Below, in pieces: positions 1-7,754 of a stretch of 39,661 nt of DNA (within the stretch, counting starts at the first letter, position 1; each line of letters begins with the position of its first letter). Below the pieces are notes generated by a model, which was not told the origin of the DNA, did no database searches, and was given only the letters and a program-made list of their open reading frames with translations. Origin of the DNA: an uncultured Bacteroidota bacterium (GTDB taxonomy: Bacteria; Bacteroidota; Bacteroidia; NS11-12g; UBA9320); assembly GCA_913043145.1 (NCBI GenBank), contig CAJWLP010000012.1, forward strand, positions 1-39,661, given 5' to 3'. Position numbers and translations under genes: made by a program.

Positions 1-558
1 ACCAAAACTTGGGATTTCAGCAGTTGGAGGTTTCATCTGACCTTGAGGCCTCTTGATGGGAGTTCCGCTGACAACAATACTACTTGCTCTACCATGATAA
101 CCTACAGGGATATGCCTCCAATTTGGGAGTAATGGCTCACTGTTTGGTCTAAATAACTTTCCAAGGTTTGTGGCATGCTCTATACTACTGTAAAAGTCAG
201 TATAATCACCAATTTGAATAGGAAGACACATTTGAGCACTAGTCCTATCAACGAGTATCTTATCTCTATTTTCGTATAATTCACCTTGATAGGTAAGTTC
301 AGATGTTATATATTTTCGGAGTGATGACCAAGCAGACTTGCCACAACCAATGAAGTCATTTAAAACTGTTGATTCAAAAACATTACTACTAAAATCTAAG
401 TCCTTGAATAAACCACATTTGGCTGAGGAGTTCAAGTCAATAATTTGATCTCCTATTGCAATTCCAGGAGTAGGTCTTCCATCTCTAACAAAAATGCCAT
501 AGGGCAAATTATGAATGGTAAAATCTGAGTGGTTGGGTATGGTTATCCAGGTATTCAT
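1..558 (-). CDS. fahA: Fumarylacetoacetase, N-terminal part (runs off the window edge)
   Basis: The reverse strand translates without a stop for 186 codons from ATG at 558 to the window edge, so only the N-terminal portion is present. Fumarylacetoacetase catalyses the last step of tyrosine/homogentisate degradation, splitting fumarylacetoacetate into fumarate and acetoacetate. Seen here are the small N-terminal domain with YGIFVRDGRPTPGIAIGDQI near residues 20-39, DYTDFYSSIEHATN at 118-131, and the family hallmark IPVGYHGRASSIVVSGTPI near the truncated end. By alignment to the known enzyme, Asp121 would be the metal ligand and His128 the catalytic base (Asp126 and His133 in mouse). The remaining metal ligands lie outside the window. 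The gene follows leuS on the same strand after 55 nt; a 7/8 match to the -7 element (TACCTTCG, 585-578) lies between. No other tyrosine catabolism gene is visible. Identification is firm. Confidence 0.93.
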   Translation of the reverse strand, partial: MNTWITIPNHSDFTIHNLPYGIFVRDGRPTPGIAIGDQIIDLNSSAKCGLFKDLDFSSNVFESTVLNDFIGCGKSAWSSLRKYITSELTYQGELYENRDKILVDRTSAQMCLPIQIGDYTDFYSSIEHATNLGKLFRPNSEPLLPNWRHIPVGYHGRASSIVVSGTPIKRPQGQMKPPTAEIPSFG

Positions 559-613
559 ATTTTTTAATATTTAAATTCGAAGGTAATAAACAGATGGTTA
601 AATTATAAACAGA

Positions 614-3358
614 TCAAATAACAATATTTACAATTCTGCCCGATACTACAATTACTTTTTTGGGAGAATTACCATCTAACCACTTTAACACAATCTCATT
701 TTGTAAAACTTGAGACTCAATGTCCTCTTTACTCATATCAATTGGGAACTCCATGTTTGTTCGAGTTTTCCCATTGATGGATATAGGGTATGCTTTATTT
801 TTTTCAATAACATGATTTTTATCAAAAACAGGCCATTGGGCATTCCCAATAAAGCCTTCATGCCCTGTAGAATTCCATAATTCCTCCGTTATGTGTGGAG
901 CGAAAGGATTCAATAGGATTAGTAAATCCTTTAAAATAGAGAGTGACTTACACTTTTGGCTACTTAGTTCATTAACGCAAATCATAAATTGAGATACAGA
1001 TGTATTCAATGATAAATTCTCAATATCTTCTGTGATTTTTTTTATGGTTTTATGAAGTGTTTTCAGAGAATCTTTATTTGGCTCTGAACTGTCCCATTGG
1101 GGTCGATGGTCCAAGTCATAAAAAAGCGACCATAATTTTTTAAGAAATCGATGAGTTCCATCAATTCCCTTTGTACTCCATGGCTTACTATCTTGAATTG
1201 GACCAAGAAACATTTCATAAAGTCTGAGTGTATCTGCTCCATATTGTTCGCAGATCATATCTGGATTCACTACATTAAATTTTGACTTGGACATTTTTTC
1301 TACTTGCAATCTAAGTTTTAATGAATCGCTTTGTCCATATAATTCTCGGCTGTCAATTCCAACAAATCGATTATCTTTTTGCTGTAAAATTTCAAAGTTT
1401 TCTTGAGTCATCATCCCATCCTTTGAAACATATTCTATGGGTACATGAAGTTCTCTGTTGCCTAAATTAAGTAGCTGACTTTCTCCTTGAATCATCCCTT
1501 GATTTACAAGTTTCTTAAATGGTTCATCAAAGGTTAGAAACCCTCGATCAAATAAAAATTTAGTCCAAAATCTACTATAAAGCAGATGCCCTGTAGCATG
1601 TTCTGTGCCTCCAATATATAAGTCCACTTGATTCCAATAGGTTAGACTTTCTTTGCTAGCAAAGGTATGCTCGTTTTTTGGGTCCATGAATCTTAAAAAA
1701 TACCAGCTGCTTCCAGCATAACCAGGCATGGTATCTGTTTCTCTGAGGCCATTATCTGTATGCACCCAATTGGAGTTTTTCGCTAATGGGCTTTCGCCAG
1801 AACCTGAGGGTGTATAGCTCTCAACATCCGGGAGTTCTACAGGTAGGTTTCTATCGATAGTAGGGATGTCATTTTTATAAACGATAGGGAATGGTTCACC
1901 CCAATACCGTTGACGACTGTATCCTGCATCTCTTAATTTGAATTGAATCTCTTTTTTCCCAAAATTCCGTTCTTCAGCCAGCTGAATGATGGCTTGAATA
2001 GCCTCTTTTACACTCAATCGGTCAAAGTTTTCACTATTTATAAGGACACCATTTTTTGTATCGTAACTATTCTCTTGAATATTGATTTCCTCGGCATTAG
2101 GATCATTTATGACTTGAATAATGTCGAGTCCAAATTTTTTGGCAAATGCATGATCTCTATCATCATGAGCAGGTACGGCCATGATGGCCCCCGTACCATA
2201 CCCACTTAGAACATATTCAGAAATATAAATTGGGATGTCTTTGTTTGTGAATGGATGTATAGCAGATGCACCAGTGAAAACACCGCTAACGGATTTATCT
2301 TTTTTACGCTCTAACTCACTCTTATTATTAGCAATTTTTACATACGCATCAACTGTTTCTTTTTGATCAGATGTAGTAATAGAATCAACCAAATGGTGAT
2401 CTGGTGCCAAAACCATGAAGGTGCATCCAAAAATAGTGTCAGGTCTTGTAGTAAACACTTCTATGTTATCGTTGTGTTTCTTTACTTTGAAGGAAATTCT
2501 AGCCCCGATACTTTTGCCGATCCAGTTTCGCTGTGTTTCTTTAATGCTATCACTCCAATCTATTTTTTTCAATCCAGATAATAGTCTGTCTGCATAGGCT
2601 GTTATACGAACATACCATTGCTTCATTAATTTCTGACTTACCGGAAAACCACCACGCTCTGAGAGTCCATCTTTGACTTCGTCATTTGCTAAAACGGTGC
2701 CCAGTTCTTCACACCAATTTACAGAAGTTTCTTTTTGAAAGGCAAGTCGGTAATGTTGGAGAATACGTTCCTTTTCTTGAGCTGTTTTATCTTCCCATTC
2801 AACAGAGGTGAAGGGTTCAGTTATATCACCCTTGTGAACGACATTTACATTTCCTTCAATTTCGAAAATAGAAATCAAAGAGTCAATGCTTTCAGCTTTA
2901 TCTGTTTTTTCATTATACCAAGATTCAAATAATTGAATGAAAATCCATTGTGTCCATTTATAATAATTGGGATCGGTAGTCCTAACTTCTCTTTCCCAAT
3001 CATAACTAAAACCTATTCTGTTTAGTTGCTCTTTATATTTTTTTAGGTTAATATCGGTTGTAACCTTTGGATGTTGTCCAGTTTGAATAGCGTATTGTTC
3101 TGCAGGAAGACCAAAAGCATCAAAACCCATAGGGTGGAGTACATTGTAACCATTTAGTCGTTTGTATCTGCTGACAATATCGCTTGCAATGTAGCCCAAA
3201 GGATGACCTACATGTAATCCAGCTCCACTTGGATAAGGGAACATATCCAAGGCATAAAATTTGGGTTTAGTTGAATCAATTTCAGATCGATAAATGTTGG
3301 ATTCGGCCCATTTTGCTTGCCATTTTTCCTCGATAGATTGAAAATTATAGGTGTTCAT
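614..3358 (-). CDS. leuS: Leucyl-tRNA synthetase
   Basis: This class I aminoacyl-tRNA synthetase charges tRNA-Leu. The 914-residue product carries the HIGH signature as HVGH at residues 49-52 inside MFPYPSGAGLHVGHPLGY, the CP1 editing domain with TTRPDTIFG and GTGAIMAVPAHDDRD, and the KMSKS loop near residue 688 (VEKMSKSKFNVVNPD), followed by the anticodon-binding helical domain. Compared with the E. coli enzyme there is an insertion of roughly 55-60 residues between the WIFIQLFESWYN segment and SVNWCEELGTVLAN (about residues 145-205). It looks like a lineage-specific insertion rather than an error, because the frame is intact. The ATG at 3358 is preceded by 16 nt and then a perfect -7 element. 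The gene is monocistronic or co-transcribed with fahA. Confidence 0.97.
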   Translation of the reverse strand: MNTYNFQSIEEKWQAKWAESNIYRSEIDSTKPKFYALDMFPYPSGAGLHVGHPLGYIASDIVSRYKRLNGYNVLHPMGFDAFGLPAEQYAIQTGQHPKVTTDINLKKYKEQLNRIGFSYDWEREVRTTDPNYYKWTQWIFIQLFESWYNEKTDKAESIDSLISIFEIEGNVNVVHKGDITEPFTSVEWEDKTAQEKERILQHYRLAFQKETSVNWCEELGTVLANDEVKDGLSERGGFPVSQKLMKQWYVRITAYADRLLSGLKKIDWSDSIKETQRNWIGKSIGARISFKVKKHNDNIEVFTTRPDTIFGCTFMVLAPDHHLVDSITTSDQKETVDAYVKIANNKSELERKKDKSVSGVFTGASAIHPFTNKDIPIYISEYVLSGYGTGAIMAVPAHDDRDHAFAKKFGLDIIQVINDPNAEEINIQENSYDTKNGVLINSENFDRLSVKEAIQAIIQLAEERNFGKKEIQFKLRDAGYSRQRYWGEPFPIVYKNDIPTIDRNLPVELPDVESYTPSGSGESPLAKNSNWVHTDNGLRETDTMPGYAGSSWYFLRFMDPKNEHTFASKESLTYWNQVDLYIGGTEHATGHLLYSRFWTKFLFDRGFLTFDEPFKKLVNQGMIQGESQLLNLGNRELHVPIEYVSKDGMMTQENFEILQQKDNRFVGIDSRELYGQSDSLKLRLQVEKMSKSKFNVVNPDMICEQYGADTLRLYEMFLGPIQDSKPWSTKGIDGTHRFLKKLWSLFYDLDHRPQWDSSEPNKDSLKTLHKTIKKITEDIENLSLNTSVSQFMICVNELSSQKCKSLSILKDLLILLNPFAPHITEELWNSTGHEGFIGNAQWPVFDKNHVIEKNKAYPISINGKTRTNMEFPIDMSKEDIESQVLQNEIVLKWLDGNSPKKVIVVSGRIVNIVI

Positions 3359-3374
3359 GTATTAATGGATGCTA

Positions 3375-3382
3375 CAAAAGTA
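3375..3382 (-). promoter_or_regulatory. Bacteroidota -7 element upstream of leuS
   Basis: The minus strand reads TACTTTTG, an exact TAnnTTTG match ending 16 nt before the leuS ATG. No clear TTTG/TTG -33 element is seen at the expected distance. The same octamer precedes asnS, the other tRNA synthetase gene in the window. Confidence 0.6.
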
Positions 3383-3436
3383 AGAGAACTCCTAGCATTT
3401 GGAATTATTAAAAGTGGTATCAATACAATTTGATGT

Positions 3437-3444
3437 TATTTTTG
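3437..3444 (+). promoter_or_regulatory. -7 element upstream of the DUF3098-uppP operon
   Basis: TATTTTTG matches TAnnTTTG and ends 39 nt before the DUF3098 start. The -33 region is not recognisable. It lies between the divergent leuS and DUF3098 genes. Confidence 0.5.
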
Positions 3445-3483
3445 TCAGAATAATTTAGTATTCGCAATACAAAACAACTCATT

Positions 3484-3723
3484 ATGGCTAATAAAAAAAC
3501 TAGTAAAACTGAACCAAAAACTAACTCATCTCAACAATTTGTTTTTAATAAAACAAACTATAAACTTATGCTTGCAGGTTTACTCACCATCGTTATTGGG
3601 TTTGTTTTGATGTACGGTAAGGAGGATATTTACGATTTTCGTAAGACTACATTAGCTCCAATTGTCGTAATTTTAGGCTTCGTTATCGAGATCTTTGCGA
3701 TAATGAAAAAAACAAAACAATAA
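3484..3723 (+). CDS. DUF3098 small two-helix membrane protein
   Basis: This 79-residue protein has a polar Lys/Thr/Ser-rich N-terminus (residues 1-24) and two predicted membrane helices, YKLMLAGLLTIVIGFVLMYG at about 26-45 and LAPIVVILGFVIEIFAIM at about 57-74, with a short basic tail. It fits the DUF3098 family, which in Bacteroidota commonly sits directly before uppP. Here the two genes are separated by only 3 nt, so they are almost certainly co-transcribed and possibly translationally coupled. The context suggests a role in the cell envelope, perhaps with undecaprenyl phosphate recycling or division, but no biochemical function is known to me. Confidence 0.85.
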   Translation: MANKKTSKTEPKTNSSQQFVFNKTNYKLMLAGLLTIVIGFVLMYGKEDIYDFRKTTLAPIVVILGFVIEIFAIMKKTKQ

Positions 3724-3726
3724 TTA

Positions 3727-4527
3727 ATGAGCATTTGGGAGTCTATTGTTCTTGGAATAATTCAGGGTTTAACTGAGTTTTTACCAGTAAGTAGTAGCGG
3801 TCACATCGAACTAGGTAAAGCAATCATTGGCATTGATGAGAGTGAGGCGGGTCTTTTATTTACCGTAACCTTACACTTTGCGACAGCTTTGAGTACCATG
3901 ATTGTTTTTAGAAAAGATATTCTTGAACTGATAAAGGGAATTTTCAAATTCAAGTGGAATAATGAAACAAAATTTACATTTTTTATTATCATTTCAATGT
4001 TACCAGCAGTTCTTGTAGGGTTATTTTTTAAAGATCAAATTGACAAATTTTTCAGTGGTCATATTTTGCTTGTGAGTCTAATGCTAATTTTAACTGGGAT
4101 TTTACTGTTTTTGTCTGACAAGCTTAGTAGTAAAGATGGATTAATGAGTTCTGGAAATGCACTGTTATTAGGGATTATTCAAGCCATCGCTATTTTACCT
4201 GGAATAAGTAGAAGTGGAAGTACAATTGCAGTTGCAGTTTTATTAGGAATTAACCGAGAACGTGCGGCTCGTTTTAGTTTTTTAATGGTACTCCCTTTGA
4301 TCTTTGGAGCAATGGCAAAAGAAATAATGGATTTTTCAGCTATGGAATCTAGTGTGTCGAGTTCATCCTTTGATATGGCTGTTATTGTAGGTTTTATAGC
4401 TGCCCTATTCTCTGGAATTTTTGCTTGCAAATGGATGATTTCGATTGTTAAAAGGAGTAGGCTTGCCTATTTTGCTTATTACTGTTGGTTAGTCGGAATT
4501 ATTGGATTAATCTACCTATTAATATAA
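3727..4527 (+). CDS. uppP: Undecaprenyl-diphosphatase UppP/BacA
   Basis: This integral membrane enzyme dephosphorylates undecaprenyl diphosphate to recycle the lipid carrier used for peptidoglycan and surface polysaccharide; overexpression of the family gives bacitracin resistance. The 266 residues match the usual family length. Both signature motifs are intact: QGLTEFLPVSSSGH at 13-26, with the catalytic Glu17, and PGISRSGST at 158-166. Around eight hydrophobic segments are visible. It is the second gene of the DUF3098-uppP operon. Its stop codon lies at the beginning of an A/T-only hairpin shared with the convergent apaG gene. Confidence 0.97.
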   Translation: MSIWESIVLGIIQGLTEFLPVSSSGHIELGKAIIGIDESEAGLLFTVTLHFATALSTMIVFRKDILELIKGIFKFKWNNETKFTFFIIISMLPAVLVGLFFKDQIDKFFSGHILLVSLMLILTGILLFLSDKLSSKDGLMSSGNALLLGIIQAIAILPGISRSGSTIAVAVLLGINRERAARFSFLMVLPLIFGAMAKEIMDFSAMESSVSSSSFDMAVIVGFIAALFSGIFACKWMISIVKRSRLAYFAYYCWLVGIIGLIYLLI

Positions 4528-4554
4528 AATTTAAAGTAATTTAATTTAAATTTT
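4526..4554. terminator. Bidirectional A/T-only hairpin between uppP and apaG
   Basis: AAAATTTAAA (4526-4535) and TTTAAATTTT (4545-4554) form a perfect 10-bp inverted repeat with a 9-nt loop. It begins in the uppP stop codon and includes the apaG stop codon in the loop and arm. Each strand would end in a U-rich run, so it could terminate both convergent transcripts. The lack of G-C pairs makes the stem weak. Confidence 0.5.
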
Positions 4555-4963
4555 CGTCTGGTATAAGTAGCACGGTATCAATATTTGCATACCCAATTTC
4601 TTCAGTTCTCAATAATCGAAAAGTAAAGTAGCCGCTGATGCTTCCAAAATCTTCAGATATTGGACACCAAGATTGGTAGGAATAACTTTCTCCGGGACTT
4701 AAAATTGGTTTTTCTCCAATTACTCCCTCCCCTTCAACTTCCCTTACTCCCAAAACACCATCTGTAATGAACCAATGCCTTCTAGTTAATTGGACTTCCT
4801 CAACGCTTGAATTATAAATGGTTACATTATAACTAAAGACATGTCGAGTCCCAGGAATCTTATGATTTTTCTCATTTTGTGGCACCATCCTTACCTTAAT
4901 TTGGTGATTTAAGTTTAGTTTATTTTCCACTCCCTTTTCTAACTTAGTACAAGTTAAACACAT
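4541..4963 (-). CDS. apaG: ApaG (DUF525) domain protein
   Basis: The product has 140 residues from ATG at 4963. A longer reading would begin at a TTG three codons upstream, which I consider less likely. The Ig-like ApaG fold is recognised by FSYNVTIYNSSVEEVQLTRR, HWFITDG, VREVEGEGVIGEKPILSPGE and the SGYFTFR strand. In E. coli apaG belongs to a transcription unit with ksgA and apaH, but the protein's molecular role is poorly defined; related domains occur in F-box proteins and in PolDIP2. An unusual point is the N-terminal CLTC motif (Cys2 and Cys5), not present in the E. coli protein. It converges with uppP and diverges from recR, so it is probably a single-gene unit. Confidence 0.88.
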   Translation of the reverse strand: MCLTCTKLEKGVENKLNLNHQIKVRMVPQNEKNHKIPGTRHVFSYNVTIYNSSVEEVQLTRRHWFITDGVLGVREVEGEGVIGEKPILSPGESYSYQSWCPISEDFGSISGYFTFRLLRTEEIGYANIDTVLLIPDENLN

Positions 4964-4977
4964 GATGCCCAATTATG

Positions 4978-5007
4978 TTGGAAGATAACTAACAACTTTT
5001 AACTTTG
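4978..5007 (+). promoter_or_regulatory. recR promoter (-33 TTG, -7 TAACTTTG) with overlapping palindrome
   Basis: TTG at 4978-4980, a 19-nt spacer and TAACTTTG at 5000-5007 match the Bacteroidota promoter consensus in both elements. The -7 element lies inside TTAACTTTGTTAA (4999-5011), whose arms TTAAC/GTTAA are perfectly palindromic, so a dimeric regulator could bind there. The start codon is 12 nt downstream. Confidence 0.65.
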
Positions 5008-5019
5008 TTAATATAGTGT

Positions 5020-5628
5020 ATGAGCGTTTCGTCATCTAATTTAATTAATAAAGCGGTAGAGCATCTTTCACGTTTTCCGGGGGTTGGAAAGAAAAGTGCA
5101 TTACGCATGGCTCTTTTTCTTCTTAAAAGGTCAGAAGGTGAAACAATTGAGTTAAGTGAATCACTTCTTAAAATGAGAACTCAAATTCAATATTGCCAAC
5201 AATGCTTCAACTTGAGTGATGGTCCTTTGTGTAATGTATGTAGTTCACCATCAAAAGATATTTCCATTGTTTGTATTGTTAAGGATTTTCAAGATGTGAT
5301 TGCTATCGAAAATACGGGGCAGTATAATGGACTTTTTCATGTACTTGGGGGACTGATATCGCCGGTAGATGGCATAGGTCCGAGTGACGTGAAAATACCC
5401 GAACTATTATCTAGAGTTAAGGAAAATGACATCAAAGAAGCTGTCATTGCTCTGAGTTCAACTTTGGAGGGTGATACAACGGAATATTATATCGCAAAAA
5501 AATTACGAGAAATTGGTGTGAAAGTTAGTACTTTATCAAAAGGTATTGCTGTGGGAGGAGAGTTAGAGTATGCAGACGAAATAACGTTAGCTCGATCAAT
5601 AAAAAATCGAGTGATTCTTGATAATTAA
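5020..5628 (+). CDS. recR: Recombination mediator protein RecR
   Basis: RecR works with RecF and RecO to load RecA at single-stranded gaps. The 202-residue protein is of standard length. It shows the helix-hairpin-helix RFPGVGKKSALRMA at 18-31, a zinc finger with Cys59, Cys62, Cys71 and Cys74, a Toprim domain from about 81 (SIVCIVKDFQDVIAIENTG), and the C-terminal STLEGDTTEYYIAKKL segment. The stop is only 2 nt from the end of the convergent methyltransferase gene. It has its own good promoter and appears monocistronic. Confidence 0.96.
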   Translation: MSVSSSNLINKAVEHLSRFPGVGKKSALRMALFLLKRSEGETIELSESLLKMRTQIQYCQQCFNLSDGPLCNVCSSPSKDISIVCIVKDFQDVIAIENTGQYNGLFHVLGGLISPVDGIGPSDVKIPELLSRVKENDIKEAVIALSSTLEGDTTEYYIAKKLREIGVKVSTLSKGIAVGGELEYADEITLARSIKNRVILDN

Positions 5629-5630
5629 AT

Positions 5631-6419
5631 TTATTTATTCGGTCTAACAACATAATAAGAAGCGGTTACAAAAAAATTTCTAAAAAACGGGATTGAGCTA
5701 ATCAATTTGATTTGTTTTCGAGGCTTAATCCCAAATTTAGTCTCGTAGTTTGGGTTAAATAAATAGTCTGTCTTCTTAAGTGTCTGGTAATTACTTGTTT
5801 TGAGTATACGGTTTAGTCTGTCGATGGTAATTCTTGTATCATAAATTTCCAGCATTCCTTTAATCTTAGCTTCACTTTCACCAATTATATGAAGAAGCCT
5901 CTTGTATAAGAATTTTGGTAAAATATGAAAGTAAGGTAGTTTAGAAAAAAACTTGTTTTTGAGTAGTTGTTGGTGGCCACCAAACGGATTATACCATGGT
6001 GGAAATCCAATAAAGTATAATCCATTTGGTTTCATGAAATCACGACATCTTTTCATAAATTTTTCTTGGTTTGGAATATGTTCAATTACATCTCTACTGA
6101 TTATAATATCAAACTCTTCTTTGGTTTTGGTGTCGTAAATATCTTCAGCAATTAGCTCTAAATTATTAAAATTGGGATGATTAGCGTGGTATAATTTTCC
6201 ATTTTCAATTCTTCCTTCGGAGATATCTATGCCTACTACTCTTTTACATCCTAAGTCTAAAAATGGTTCAAGATTACCCGCTTCACCACAACCGATTTCT
6301 AGTACAGAAGTATTTTCGTCAATTTTTATCAAATCTTGCAAGTATGGGATAACATGCTTGCGGGTGGTTAAAGCTTGTTCTTTGAAGTATCTTTTTCTGT
6401 CAGAGTGTCTCGCTTGCAT
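5631..6419 (-). CDS. SAM-dependent class I methyltransferase
   Basis: This 262-residue protein has the Rossmann methyltransferase signature VLEIGCGEAGNLEPF near residues 38-52 (motif I), VVGIDISEGRIENG (motif II) and FDIIISRDVIEHIPNQEKF (motif IV/post), typical of the type 11/UbiE-like group. The C-terminal part (KTDYLFNPNYETKFG...) resembles methyltransferases found among polysaccharide or lipid modification genes. The substrate cannot be read from sequence. It is the last gene of a minus-strand run (yfhO-like, holB, ricT, then this gene), starting 18 nt after the ricT stop, so it is likely co-transcribed with them. Confidence 0.85.
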   Translation of the reverse strand: MQARHSDRKRYFKEQALTTRKHVIPYLQDLIKIDENTSVLEIGCGEAGNLEPFLDLGCKRVVGIDISEGRIENGKLYHANHPNFNNLELIAEDIYDTKTKEEFDIIISRDVIEHIPNQEKFMKRCRDFMKPNGLYFIGFPPWYNPFGGHQQLLKNKFFSKLPYFHILPKFLYKRLLHIIGESEAKIKGMLEIYDTRITIDRLNRILKTSNYQTLKKTDYLFNPNYETKFGIKPRKQIKLISSIPFFRNFFVTASYYVVRPNK

Positions 6420-6437
6420 GAGTTAAAAGGTGAATTT

Positions 6438-7673
6438 TCAGTCTTTGTTTTTAGGATTCTGATTTTTAGTTGTACTGTTTTTATTCCCTTTGTGGTTGTT
6501 AGCCTTATTTTTTGGCTTGTTAAATCTTCGGTTTTTATCCCTTCCCTTATGACCTCTTTTTTGATTAGATTTTTTGTTTTTATGATCCATTCTAGTCAAA
6601 TCATTTTCACCAAGCAAGTCATCCTTATATTCTAAAGTTTTGAATGCAATTTCTGCACCTTTAGCAGTATCGCTAAGTGTGACAGGTGTTTTCCCTTTTT
6701 TGTTAAGGGATATAATTTCATTTACTCGTTCTAAGTTGAGGGGAATCCAATCAAAGCTTTTCTCATAACAATACCAGGCTGTTCCTTTTAGAATATCAAT
6801 TTTCTTCAAACTAGCTAATCCCGATTCAGTTTTTAGCTTAACTTTTTCGTTAGGGAATGATTTTAAAGCCTCGTGATAAGTCTCTAACTCATAGTTTAGA
6901 CAACATTTTAATCTTCCACATTGTCCACTAAGTTTAAGCATATTAATGGATAAGTTTTGTGTTTTTGGAGCACTCATACTAACTACTTTATAATCTGTAA
7001 GCCAGGTACTACAACACAACTCTCTACCGCATGATCCAATACCACCAAGTCGAGATGCTTCTTCTCGATAACTAACTTGCAGCATTTGTATTCTACTTTT
7101 GAATTCTGAGGCATATCGTCTAATAAGCTCTCTAAAGTCAACTCGCCCCTCAGAGGTATAATAAAATGTGATTTTTTTGCCATCGCCTTGATATTCGATA
7201 TCACTTATTTTCATTTTAAGTCGAAGTTGAAGAGCAATTGTTCGGGCTTGTTCTAATGATTTCTGCTCAATTGCCTTAAATTTTTCATATTTATCAACCT
7301 CGTCATCATTTGCAACACTTTGTATGGTTCGCATTTCTGAGTTGTTCTCATCAACTCCGTATTTTTTCAGGTGAAGTTTTACAAGTTCTCCAGCAAGTGA
7401 AACCTCGCCAACATCATATCCTATATCTGAATCTACGATTACTTTATCTCCGGTATAGAGCTCAAGGTGATTAACATTCTTATAAAATTGCTTTTTACTT
7501 CCTTTAAATCGTACTTCAACAATATTAAATGGCTCATAATCTTCGGGCAGTACCATGTCAGTAAGCCAATTGTAAACATTTAGTTTGTTGCAACTTCCGG
7601 TGCTGCATGCCCCATTATTCCCGCATCCAGGACTATGACTGCCATTATTATTTCCACAACTTCCACATCCCAT
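6438..7673 (-). CDS. ricT: PSP1-domain RicT/YaaT-like protein with N-terminal Cys cluster
   Basis: The 411-residue protein contains the PSP1 domain and the six conserved cysteines of RicT as CGRELCC (Cys215, Cys220, Cys221) and CGRLKCC (Cys252, Cys257, Cys258). In Bacillus, RicT (YaaT) forms the RicA-RicF-RicT complex, which carries Fe-S clusters and influences RNase Y-dependent mRNA maturation. Here the N-terminus adds a Gly/Asn-rich segment with Cys3, Cys6, Cys17, Cys23 and Cys28. The C-terminus (about 362-411) is a low-complexity Lys/Asn/Gly tail likely to bind RNA or ribosomes. No ricA or ricF homologue is seen nearby. It follows holB after an 81-nt gap holding a -7 element, so it may have its own promoter. 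Its role in Bacteroidota is inferred only. Confidence 0.85.
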   Translation of the reverse strand: MGCGSCGNNNGSHSPGCGNNGACSTGSCNKLNVYNWLTDMVLPEDYEPFNIVEVRFKGSKKQFYKNVNHLELYTGDKVIVDSDIGYDVGEVSLAGELVKLHLKKYGVDENNSEMRTIQSVANDDEVDKYEKFKAIEQKSLEQARTIALQLRLKMKISDIEYQGDGKKITFYYTSEGRVDFRELIRRYASEFKSRIQMLQVSYREEASRLGGIGSCGRELCCSTWLTDYKVVSMSAPKTQNLSINMLKLSGQCGRLKCCLNYELETYHEALKSFPNEKVKLKTESGLASLKKIDILKGTAWYCYEKSFDWIPLNLERVNEIISLNKKGKTPVTLSDTAKGAEIAFKTLEYKDDLLGENDLTRMDHKNKKSNQKRGHKGRDKNRRFNKPKNKANNHKGNKNSTTKNQNPKNKD

Positions 7674-7701
7674 ACTAATTGACTTTTTCTTTATTTGACG
7701 A

Positions 7702-7720
7702 ATTGCTATTATTCAGCAAT
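7702..7720. other. Short inverted repeat in the ricT leader
   Basis: ATTGCT (7702-7707) and AGCAAT (7715-7720) form a perfect 6-bp stem with a 7-nt loop, located 29 nt upstream of the ricT start and downstream of its candidate -7 element, so it would be in the 5' UTR. Confidence 0.35.
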
Positions 7721-7732
7721 AACATGCAGCCT

Positions 7733-7740
7733 CAAATATA
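7733..7740 (-). promoter_or_regulatory. -7 element upstream of ricT
   Basis: The minus strand reads TATATTTG, an exact consensus match, 59 nt before the ricT ATG. It lies in the holB-ricT gap and suggests an internal promoter with a leader of about 55 nt. No -33 element is evident. Confidence 0.5.
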
Positions 7741-7754
7741 TCACAAAATAAAAA

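Noticed and set aside
1943-2932. Several plus-strand ORFs of 60-88 codons opposite leuS
   Set aside because: They are antisense shadows of a well-conserved synthetase gene and show no protein-like features of their own.
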